From assembly GCA_036513515.1 (NCBI GenBank), contig DATBYW010000022.1, forward strand, positions 1 to 6,340: a DNA stretch of 6,340 bases, read 5' to 3'. Each line of letters starts with the position of its first letter. Positions within the stretch are counted from its first letter, which is position 1. This stretch comes from Nephthysia sp036513515 (GTDB lineage: Bacteria > Chloroflexota > Dormibacteria > Dormibacterales > Dormibacteraceae). This document shows positions 1 to 5,109 of the stretch, in pieces. Both the position numbers and the translations under genes were made by a program. Below the pieces are notes generated by a model that worked only from the letters and a program-made list of their open reading frames with translations, was not told the DNA's origin and did no database searches.

Positions 1-110
1 TCTTCCTGATGTCGCCGGACAGCCTGTCGGTCCAGAGGTCGAATCTGCAGGGCTATCCGGGGAGCCTGGTGGCGCCGGCGATCTTCCTGGGAAACGCCTA
101 CTTTTCGTGA
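1..110 (+). CDS. C-terminal end of an unrecognised protein (partial)
   Basis: An open frame enters from the left edge, with its first full codon at position 3, and ends at TGA 108-110. It gives 35 residues that finish in LVAPAIFLGNAYFS. About nine in ten of its third codon positions are G or C, against about half in the other open forward frame, so this is very likely the true reading frame. The tail is mildly hydrophobic and shows no motif I can assign. Nothing can be said about function without the upstream sequence. The next gene on the same strand starts 111 nt downstream, beyond a small hairpin, so co-transcription with it is possible but not shown. Confidence 0.6.
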   Translation, partial: FLMSPDSLSVQRSNLQGYPGSLVAPAIFLGNAYFS

Positions 111-171
111 GAGCGGGCGAGTCCAGCCCCCACCTCCGGCCACCCTCAGCCCCTGCAGCTGCCGCCCAGCC

Positions 172-192
172 CGAGGCTATGCTGGAGCCTCG
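172..192 (+). repeat. 7-bp perfect inverted repeat (hairpin) between two plus-strand genes
   Basis: CGAGGCT at 172-178 and AGCCTCG at 186-192 can form a perfect 7-bp stem around a 7-nt loop. It lies 62 nt after the stop of the upstream gene and 30 nt before the next start codon. No T-run follows, so it is not a classical intrinsic terminator. It could be a weak attenuator, a leader structure or chance. Confidence 0.3.
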
Positions 193-221
193 AGTTCATC
201 CAGAGACAGGAGAGGTGATAG

Positions 222-629
222 ATGGCAGGACCAGCCGTTCACAAGCCGGCGAGCCGACTCGGACCGAGCTTCGGAACCGCGACGCAAGAGGATCTCGAGC
301 CCTTCCTGGGCATCATGAAAGTCCTCCACGGAGACCCCCTGGGGACTTCCTTCAACAACCTCCTCCTTCAGGAGCTGCAGCCTGAGGACGAAGCCGCGCT
401 GGCGCACGTCTTCGAGGAGATCAGCACCCTGGCGATCCACCGGCTCATCTCCGAGGACCTCCTCTTCGACGCCTTCGCGATCGACCACTACTGGGACCAG
501 CTGCAGACCAGCGTGGAGGGCCTGCGCCAGAAGTGGGAGAACCCGAAGATGTTCGAGAACTTCGAAGCCATGGCCGGCCTGGCCCGGGACTACCGAGACG
601 CCCGCCCCCCCAAACTAACCCGCCGCTAA
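222..629 (+). CDS. Small DUF4760-like protein of unknown function
   Basis: This is a complete soluble protein of 135 residues with no signal peptide or membrane segment. The ATG start is supported by a good ribosome binding site: AGGAGAGGTG ends about 4 nt before it. After a variable N-terminus (about 1-50), residues 60-130 look helical and acidic. The order is FEEISTLAIHRLISEDL, then a central Trp in HYWDQL, then GLRQKW, then an MFENFEAMA segment. The sequence of a helix with a non-polar face, a conserved Trp, LR and a final NFE matches my recollection of the DUF4760 family, whose role is not established; I could not search to confirm this. It ends in a basic tail and converges on aceK, with 81 nt between the stop codons. 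The upstream partial gene is on the same strand. Confidence 0.8.
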   Translation: MAGPAVHKPASRLGPSFGTATQEDLEPFLGIMKVLHGDPLGTSFNNLLLQELQPEDEAALAHVFEEISTLAIHRLISEDLLFDAFAIDHYWDQLQTSVEGLRQKWENPKMFENFEAMAGLARDYRDARPPKLTRR

Positions 630-645
630 GAAAAGGCTGGCTGGT

Positions 646-677
646 TCCCTCCCCAGTGGGAGGGCTGGAGGGGGTCC
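646..677 (+). repeat. G/C-rich intergenic repeat, copy A
   Basis: This copy has three parts in order: TCCCTCCCC, a short spacer then GGGAGGG, and finally CTGG followed by AGGGGGTCC. The same parts in the same order and orientation recur at 5049-5083, where the spacer is longer by three bases. Both copies are intergenic, which suggests a small dispersed REP-like palindromic element. Two copies in 6 kb of G-rich DNA is modest evidence. Confidence 0.45.
647..664. terminator. Possible bidirectional terminator hairpin between convergent genes
   Basis: CCCTCCC (647-653) and GGGAGGG (658-664) form a perfect 7-bp G/C stem with a 4-nt loop. It lies 18 nt after the stop of the DUF4760-like gene and 46 nt past the stop of aceK. 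No T-tract follows on the plus strand. On the minus strand a short TTTTC run lies about 13 nt beyond the stem. Position between convergent genes favours a termination role, but the hairpin is also part of a dispersed repeat seen again near 5049. Confidence 0.35.
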
Positions 678-710
678 ACTTCGAAACAGCCAGGATCCGG
701 TCAGCCGGTG

Positions 711-2495
711 TCAGAGACCCCCGTGCCCTGGCGGAGCACCGGTGTGGAGCCGCCGCGAGGGATGGTAGGGAAAGATGTCGACTATCTCCCCGCCCCTGAC
801 GCGGGCCTGCATCTCCTGCCAGAAGCGCACGCTGTAGAGGTCGCCGTGCATCCCCTCCAGCGCCTCCCGCAGCGGCCTGGGAAGCGCCAGGAAGCGGGCG
901 AACTCCTGGGGAAAGACGTCCCGCGGGCCGACGCCGTACCAGGCCCCGTCGCTGTATTCGTCGTCGTCGCTCTGCGCGGCCGGGAACTCCCGAAAGAAGA
1001 AGTCGGTCAGCAATGAGAGCTCGTCGTAGTCGTAGCAGACGACCCGGCCGTGCCGGGTGACCCCGAAGTTCTTGGGCAGCAGCTCACCAGGAAAGATGCC
1101 GTTGGCGGCCAGGTCCTTCACGGCCTGGCCAAAGTCCACAGCCGCCGCCCTGCCCGCTTGCTCTGATTCCTGGCGGAAGTAGAGGTCAAGGGGCGCCACG
1201 CGCCGCTCGATGTAGCCGTGATGGACGATCACGGCGTCGGAGCCCACCGCCACGGTCCGATCCGCGTCGCGCTGAAACTCTTCGAGCAGGCGGGGCGCAA
1301 ACCGCGAGCGATCGAACTCGAGGTGCTCGAACTCCTGCGCCTCCACCAGCCGCCCGGCCCGATCGTGCCGGAAGACGAGCCGGTAGTTCTCCCTCACGCC
1401 GTCGGGCGTCGTCGGCTTGATCACCGGAAACCGGTCTCGGATGACCTTGAGCACCACGTCGTACCCCGGCATGGCGAAGACGACCATGACCATGCCCGGC
1501 GTCCCCGGCGCCAGGTCGAACCGTTCGTCGGTCTCCCGAAGGTAGCGGAGCAGGCTCCGATAGAGCTCCGTCTTGCCGTGCTTGTGGTAGCCGAGGGCGA
1601 TGTAGATCTCGGCTACAGGCTTTCTCGGCATCAGCCCGTTGAGGTAGCTCACCAATGGATGGGGCGCACCAAGGTCGACGTGGAAGTGCGACCTCGTGAA
1701 GCTGAAGAGGATGCTGATGTCGTCCTCGCCCGCCAGCACCGCGTCGATCACGATCCCGTCTTCGCCGTTGAGCAGGGCCAGAGCGAAGGGCACGGACCGG
1801 TCACCGCGGAAGAGCCGGCCCACCAGGTAGGCTCCCTTGCGCCTGAAGAACGGTTCACGAAGGATCTCCACGCGCTCCAGCCCACCGGGGTCACCCAGCG
1901 ACCGAAGGTAGGCCCCCAGCCGCGCCGCCGCCAGTCCGGCGTCCCGGCGGAGGTCCTGGAACGGCGCCTCGAAGGCGAAGTCGTGCAGCAGGTCATGCAC
2001 CAGCTGCGCTCCATCTGCCGGCCCGCGATAACTGCGGCAGAGGAGGTCGGCGTTGAGCTCCGAGGGCGCCCCGAAGTCGGAGTCGACGAACTCGATGTTC
2101 GCGTCCACTCCGACCGTGGCGAAGACGCGGCGGGTGACCGAGTTGAAGAAGGTCTCGGCTATCTCCCACTCCTGTCTGCCGGCGATCAGTCCCGAGTAGA
2201 CCGCTTTCATGCCCGCCCAGACGAGACGGTCCGAGACCCGGTTGCCCAGCATCCTGCGCACGTCGGCCTCGACCTGGCCGATGACCCGGCCGTAGAGGTC
2301 GAGGCGCTCGATGGCGTCCTCCACCGCACCCTGCCAGTCACCGGCTTCGAAACGGCCCCGTGCCCGTCTGGTGACCGCGCGGAAGGCGCCCTGGTAGCTG
2401 TCGAAGTCCGCCAGTATTCCGCCGGCCGCCATGTTGGCGACGCGGCTGGCGGAGAGCTCGCTGCCGTCGCCCGCCACGCGCTCAGCGTAGGCCAT
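711..2495 (-). CDS. aceK: Isocitrate dehydrogenase kinase/phosphatase (AceK), divergent active site
   Basis: AceK phosphorylates and dephosphorylates isocitrate dehydrogenase in the cytoplasm, shifting isocitrate between the TCA cycle and the glyoxylate shunt. The 594-residue product aligns end to end with remembered E. coli AceK (578 residues): an N-terminal regulatory domain (about 1-325, including EIAETFFNSV), then the kinase/phosphatase domain. Kept are the ATP loop APGTPGMVMVVF (329-340), the ATP lysine K350 (E. coli K336), IERR, KNFGVTRHGRVV with K475 and N476 (K461, N462), DYDE 489-492 (D475-E478) and the WYGVGPRDVFP recognition region. Changed are E471 for D457, E385 for D371, H391 for N377 and V453 for E439. 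Either activity may therefore be altered, but the reading frame is intact. The frame stays open to 2801, yet the upstream part is unlike AceK and overlaps the divergent gene. ATG 2495 gives about 14 residues more than E. coli; ATG 2432 is the alternative, and neither has a clear ribosome binding site. No aceA, aceB or icd adjoins. Confidence 0.95.
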   Translation of the reverse strand: MAYAERVAGDGSELSASRVANMAAGGILADFDSYQGAFRAVTRRARGRFEAGDWQGAVEDAIERLDLYGRVIGQVEADVRRMLGNRVSDRLVWAGMKAVYSGLIAGRQEWEIAETFFNSVTRRVFATVGVDANIEFVDSDFGAPSELNADLLCRSYRGPADGAQLVHDLLHDFAFEAPFQDLRRDAGLAAARLGAYLRSLGDPGGLERVEILREPFFRRKGAYLVGRLFRGDRSVPFALALLNGEDGIVIDAVLAGEDDISILFSFTRSHFHVDLGAPHPLVSYLNGLMPRKPVAEIYIALGYHKHGKTELYRSLLRYLRETDERFDLAPGTPGMVMVVFAMPGYDVVLKVIRDRFPVIKPTTPDGVRENYRLVFRHDRAGRLVEAQEFEHLEFDRSRFAPRLLEEFQRDADRTVAVGSDAVIVHHGYIERRVAPLDLYFRQESEQAGRAAAVDFGQAVKDLAANGIFPGELLPKNFGVTRHGRVVCYDYDELSLLTDFFFREFPAAQSDDDEYSDGAWYGVGPRDVFPQEFARFLALPRPLREALEGMHGDLYSVRFWQEMQARVRGGEIVDIFPYHPSRRLHTGAPPGHGGL

Positions 2496-2624
2496 GGCCG
2501 AGCAAGGATCCCTGCAAGGCACCCGGCCAGGACGGCGTATACAGGGAAGGCTCCGAGGAAACCCAGGGGAGTGGCTTCCCTTTTCGGGGTCCACTGGCGT
2601 AGGGTCTAGCTGAATTCCAAGCGG

Positions 2625-2651
2625 CGAGATGTCAGCCAGGACGGCATCTCG
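2625..2651. promoter_or_regulatory. Inverted repeat in the divergent aceK/stalk-protein intergenic region
   Basis: CGAGATG (2625-2631) and CATCTCG (2645-2651) are perfect 7-bp inverted arms around a 13-nt centre, and pairing can extend by a T-G and a C-G pair. The 190-nt region 2496-2685 must hold both divergent promoters. Within it GCCAGGACGGC occurs twice as a direct repeat (2526-2536 and 2635-2645), the second copy falling mainly in the centre of the palindrome. These could be operator sites or a leader hairpin of the rightward gene. No promoter stands out; a TATACG-like box for aceK lies near 2538-2543 without a good -35 box. Confidence 0.3.
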
Positions 2652-2666
2652 GCCCTTGAAACGCTG

Positions 2667-2684
2667 GGGGTAGACCGGGGTAGA
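2667..2684 (+). repeat. Tandem GGGGTAGA repeat overlapping the ribosome binding region
   Basis: GGGGTAGA occurs at 2667-2674 and again at 2677-2684, ending one base before the ATG at 2686. The G-runs are the only Shine-Dalgarno-like sequence for the downstream gene, so the duplication may set its translation start. It may be chance. Confidence 0.3.
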
Positions 2685-2685
2685 T

Positions 2686-3372
2686 ATGAAACTTCCTCCT
2701 TTCCTGCGAAGGCGACCCGACGCGCCGCCCGAACCACGCCCGACCGGATCACGGTCTTCGGGCTGGCTGCTGGTCGCCGCGCTTCCGCTGCTGCTCGCCA
2801 CGCTGGCTGCAGCGGCTTACTCGGGGGTGATGCCGCTACTCTCCCGAAGTTCCGGAGGCAGCACATCGGGCGGCCGGGCCGCGCCGCCATCCGTGGCCAT
2901 CAGCCCGACAGAGGCGCCCCCGCCGTCCGACAGCCCCTCTACGACGCCGACGCAATCGCCGGAGCAGGCTCCGGTAGCCACACCGGACCAGGTCGCCCAG
3001 GCCCAGGCCACGCCGGCCGGCACGGTGCGCAGCCTGCAGGTCAGGCGGGTCGCTCCAGTCAGCGCCGCGGTTGGAGGGGCCGTCGCCGCCCCACGGCCCG
3101 CTCCTTCCAGCTCGCCGACCCCGTCGCCGGTGACCGCGCTGGCGCCGCTTCAAGCGACTCCGGTTGCAACGCCGAGCCCGAGTAGCATTCCCACGCCCAC
3201 CCCGGCAGCCTCGGCCACACCGACCCCGGCCGCACCCAGCCCGAGCACGACGCCCAGCCCGAGCACGACGCCCAGCGCTACTCCGCGCGCCCCATCGACG
3301 CCGACCCCCAGGCCGACGCCGACGCCGACCAACGGACAGCAGGTGGGTCCCAACCCCAGCCCGACCCCCTGA
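2686..3372 (+). CDS. Membrane-anchored Pro/Ser/Thr-rich stalk protein
   Basis: The 228-residue product begins with a short basic segment (MKLPPFLRRR). One strongly hydrophobic segment follows at about residues 27-47 (GWLLVAALPLLLATLAAAAY is its core), consistent with an uncleaved type II anchor with the N-terminus inside. The rest, from about 53 to 228, is low-complexity Pro, Ser, Thr and Ala, with dense TPTP, SPTP and SPSTTP runs after residue 137. It probably extends outside the membrane as a flexible, possibly O-glycosylated stalk. There is no Cys, lipobox, LPXTG motif or folded domain in the tail. A less repetitive island (about 110-135, TVRSLQVRRVAPV) might bind something. Such proteins are frequent in Chloroflexota-like genomes (from general knowledge). 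The ATG follows the tandem GGGGTAGA repeat, and a hairpin follows the stop. It is divergent from aceK, with no evident functional link. The exact role is unknown. Confidence 0.8.
   Translation: MKLPPFLRRRPDAPPEPRPTGSRSSGWLLVAALPLLLATLAAAAYSGVMPLLSRSSGGSTSGGRAAPPSVAISPTEAPPPSDSPSTTPTQSPEQAPVATPDQVAQAQATPAGTVRSLQVRRVAPVSAAVGGAVAAPRPAPSSSPTPSPVTALAPLQATPVATPSPSSIPTPTPAASATPTPAAPSPSTTPSPSTTPSATPRAPSTPTPRPTPTPTNGQQVGPNPSPTP
3235..3270 (+). repeat. Two tandem 18-bp repeats coding PSPSTT
   Basis: Two identical 18-bp units, 3235-3252 and 3253-3270, each begin CCCAGC and end CACGACG. They encode residues 184-189 and 190-195 (PSPSTT twice) in the stalk protein. A third unit appears to start (CCCAGC at 3271) but then diverges. 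The 18-bp period keeps the frame, so slippage would change stalk length without breaking the gene. Confidence 0.75.
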
Positions 3373-3378
3373 ACCTCG

Positions 3379-3403
3379 GCCGCCCTCCCGCGCCGGAGGC
3401 GGC
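3379..3403 (+). terminator. Strong G/C hairpin after the stalk-protein gene
   Basis: GCCGCCCTCC (3379-3388) pairs with GGAGGCGGC (3395-3403), giving nine base pairs with one bulged C and a 6-nt loop. It begins 7 nt after the TGA at 3370-3372. No U-tract follows, only TCGTGTGTG. In a high-GC genome this could still cause pausing and termination or protect the mRNA 3' end. Confidence 0.45.
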
Positions 3404-3436
3404 TCGTGTGTGCTGGAGGTCGGGCCGGCGGGCGGT

Positions 3437-3442
3437 TAACCT
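3437..3442 (+). promoter_or_regulatory. Possible leaderless -10 box (TAACCT)
   Basis: TAACCT fits the TANNNT pattern and ends 9 nt before the GTG at 3452. No Shine-Dalgarno sequence lies between them. This is the arrangement expected of a leaderless transcript whose first base is the start codon. No clear -35 box is visible. Confidence 0.3.
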
Positions 3443-3451
3443 GCACGGTCC

Positions 3452-3943
3452 GTGCGCAGGCTGCTCGCCTACCTGGCTCCCACCCGTGACGCCTCCGGTG
3501 TGATCTACGGGACGATCGTCACCGCCTCGACGATCGCCGCCGCCGCCGAGGGAACTGAAAGCGTCCTGGAAGTCGCCGCCGGCGTCGTGGTGACGCTGCT
3601 GCTCTACTGGTTCGCGCACGCCTACGCCGAAGTGCTCGGCAACTCCCAGACGCGGGTGCTCTCCTGGGGCGAGACGCGGCGCGAGCTCTTCGCCGAGTGG
3701 CGAATGGTGGGTGCCTGCGTTGTGCCGCTGGCGGTCCTTTTGGCCCTCGCCGGCCTGGGCGCCGGCTTCCAGGCCGCCACCACCATGGCGCTCTGGAGCA
3801 GCGCCGGACTGCTGTTCCTCTGGGGCCTCCTGGCCGCACAGCGCGCCAGAGCAAGCATGACCCTGGCCATAGTCTCAGGCCTGATCTACACCGCCATCGG
3901 CATCGCCATCGTCGCCCTGAAGCTGACGCTGGTCCGCCACTAG
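3452..3943 (+). CDS. Polytopic membrane protein of unknown function
   Basis: The product has 163 residues with four to five predicted membrane segments, at about 15-32 (weak), 40-60, 85-105, 109-129 and 134-157. A charged loop (about 66-84, TRVLSWGETRRELFAEW) separates the second and third. The segment SVLEVAAGVVVTLLLYWFAH runs into an HAYAEVLG motif, which carries His and Glu at a membrane edge and may be functionally important. I do not recognise a named family; it resembles small integral membrane proteins of unknown function common in Actinomycetota. The start must be GTG 3452: an in-frame TAA lies at 3437-3439 and the next Met is residue 85. There is no Shine-Dalgarno sequence, so a leaderless transcript is likely. 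Its stop is only 10 nt from the stop of the convergent nitrilase-like gene, so the two transcripts probably overlap. Confidence 0.85.
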   Translation: MRRLLAYLAPTRDASGVIYGTIVTASTIAAAAEGTESVLEVAAGVVVTLLLYWFAHAYAEVLGNSQTRVLSWGETRRELFAEWRMVGACVVPLAVLLALAGLGAGFQAATTMALWSSAGLLFLWGLLAAQRARASMTLAIVSGLIYTAIGIAIVALKLTLVRH

Positions 3944-3953
3944 AACCACAGAC

Positions 3954-5024
3954 TCAGCTTCTGCCCGAACGGCGCCAGATGCCCCGATCCACGAGGAGCT
4001 CTATCTGCTTCTCGAGGACCTCGCGTCGAAAATCCGCGTGCTTGTACGGCTCCCGCTCCAGGTACAGGTTCTTGGGGTAGACGGGCCGCTCGTAGATCAG
4101 CTGGTAGATCTCCGTGCGCAGGTCCTTCATCCAGTTGTCCCACTGGGCGTTGGTCCGCAGGTCCCTGAGGGCGTCGATGTCGATCTGCCCCGCGACATAG
4201 GAGGAGCCGCCGCTGTAGAGATGCTGGCCGACGATCCTGCCCATGTAGTCCACGACCATGGAGCGACCACCGAAGGTGTCGATGGGCTCGTCGGACTCGG
4301 GAGTCAGGTAGTAGGTGCCCATGTTCGGGGCCAGCACATAGAAGTTGTTGTCCAGGGCCCGCGCCCGGTTCTGGATCTCGAAGAACTCGTTGCCGGTGTG
4401 CGGATGCGGGTAGGAGGCGCGGTAAACCACCTCGGCTCCGTTCATGGCCAGGCCGCGCGCGTTCTCCGGGTAGGAGCCCTCGTTGGCCATGAGCACGCCG
4501 AGCCGCCCGATGGCGGTGTCGGCCACCGGATAGAAGGCGTCCAGGGAGCTGCCGTAGAGCTCGATCCAGCGGTCCCAGACGTCGTGCGGCGTTACCGAAT
4601 GCTCCACGGGGTAGAGCGTCGCCAGCTTGTAGTGCTTGAGGATGAGCTCGCCCTCGGGGTCCAGGACGAAGCCCACGTTGAAGAAGCGGTCCGGAAACGC
4701 CTCGTGCCGAGCCTTGGCCTGGGCCATGATGAAGGCGTTCCAGCGCCTGGCCAGGTCACCCAGGTAGCGGGTCTCGGGGCCGGGGATGTCGATCGCACAC
4801 TCGGAAGCGAAGGTGACGTGGTCCAGGTCGAGCACCTCGTCGTTGAAGCCCTGGAGGGCGCCCTCGGGGATGGCGATCAGGCGAACTGGAAGGTCCAGGC
4901 TCGAGAGCCAGCTGGCCGCCGTGATCAGGTGCGAGAGGTGGTCCAGGTTCCGCTCGATGTCCGCCCTCTTCCGAATCCCCCGAACGGCAGGAATCAAGCC
5001 AACGGCGGTATAAGGCTCAGTCAT
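3954..5024 (-). CDS. Nitrilase-superfamily protein lacking the catalytic cysteine
   Basis: Active members of this family (C-N hydrolases) cleave nitriles or amides with a Glu-Lys-Cys triad. The 356-residue product shows the family core: IAIPEGAL with the putative Glu at 54, LKHYKL with the Lys at 133, then GRLGVLMANEGSYPENARGL. The last is the usual GxxICxDxxxPE nucleophile motif, but Ala180 (GCC, 4485-4487) occupies the Cys position. The only Cys in the protein is residue 76, far from that motif. The rest of the fold looks intact, including NRARALDNNFYVLAPN and GGRSMVVD. A C-terminal extension of about 70 residues (LRTEIYQLIYERPVYPKN and beyond) may aid oligomerisation. The protein may be a non-catalytic or regulatory homologue, or use different chemistry; no substrate can be named. 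ATG 5024 is chosen because AAGGAGGG sits 7 nt upstream; the TTG just before it is the alternative. An aldo/keto reductase lies upstream on the same strand. Confidence 0.9.
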   Translation of the reverse strand: MTEPYTAVGLIPAVRGIRKRADIERNLDHLSHLITAASWLSSLDLPVRLIAIPEGALQGFNDEVLDLDHVTFASECAIDIPGPETRYLGDLARRWNAFIMAQAKARHEAFPDRFFNVGFVLDPEGELILKHYKLATLYPVEHSVTPHDVWDRWIELYGSSLDAFYPVADTAIGRLGVLMANEGSYPENARGLAMNGAEVVYRASYPHPHTGNEFFEIQNRARALDNNFYVLAPNMGTYYLTPESDEPIDTFGGRSMVVDYMGRIVGQHLYSGGSSYVAGQIDIDALRDLRTNAQWDNWMKDLRTEIYQLIYERPVYPKNLYLEREPYKHADFRREVLEKQIELLVDRGIWRRSGRS

Positions 5025-5048
5025 CAATCACCCTCCTTCTTCTCTGTA

Positions 5049-5083
5049 TCCCTCCCCTTCTGGGGGGGGTTGGGAGGGGGTCC
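5049..5083 (+). repeat. G/C-rich intergenic repeat, copy B, with a G-quadruplex-like run
   Basis: This copy has TCCCTCCCC, a short spacer with a G-run, then TTGGG followed by AGGGGGTCC, matching copy A at 646-677. CCCTCCC (5050-5056) can pair with GGGAGGG (5072-5078). The plus strand holds eight G, TT, three G, A, five G (5062-5080), which fits a G-quadruplex pattern. It fills much of the 85-nt spacer between the reductase and nitrilase-like genes. In the minus-strand mRNA the C-rich part lies about 35 nt before the nitrilase ribosome binding site. Confidence 0.5.
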
Positions 5084-5109
5084 CTTGAAAAGCGCACCCA
5101 CCCCCACCC

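Noticed and set aside
107..385. Plus-strand open frame of 92 codons overlapping the DUF4760-like gene
   Set aside because: It overlaps a gene with a better ribosome binding site and family-like composition. Its product is a Pro/Arg/Ser-rich string typical of a wrong frame.
1218..2609. Long plus-strand open frame of 463 codons
   Set aside because: It lies wholly antisense to aceK and its intergenic leader. The translation is rich in His, Arg, Glu and Val with no domain, while the minus strand gives an unmistakable AceK.
2496..2801. N-terminal extension of aceK up to an ATG at 2801
   Set aside because: The extra 102 residues have no AceK similarity and would overlap the start of the divergent stalk gene. 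The family's N-terminus aligns just after 2495.
3150..3446. Minus-strand Gly/Val-rich frame opposite the stalk protein
   Set aside because: GVGVGLG repeats are simply the reverse complement of the Pro/Thr/Ser codon repeats. There is no start signal, and the plus strand explains the region.
5062..5080. G-quadruplex as an independent regulatory element
   Set aside because: The G-run is part of repeat copy B and G-rich runs are common in such DNA. I kept it as a property of the repeat, not a separate feature.
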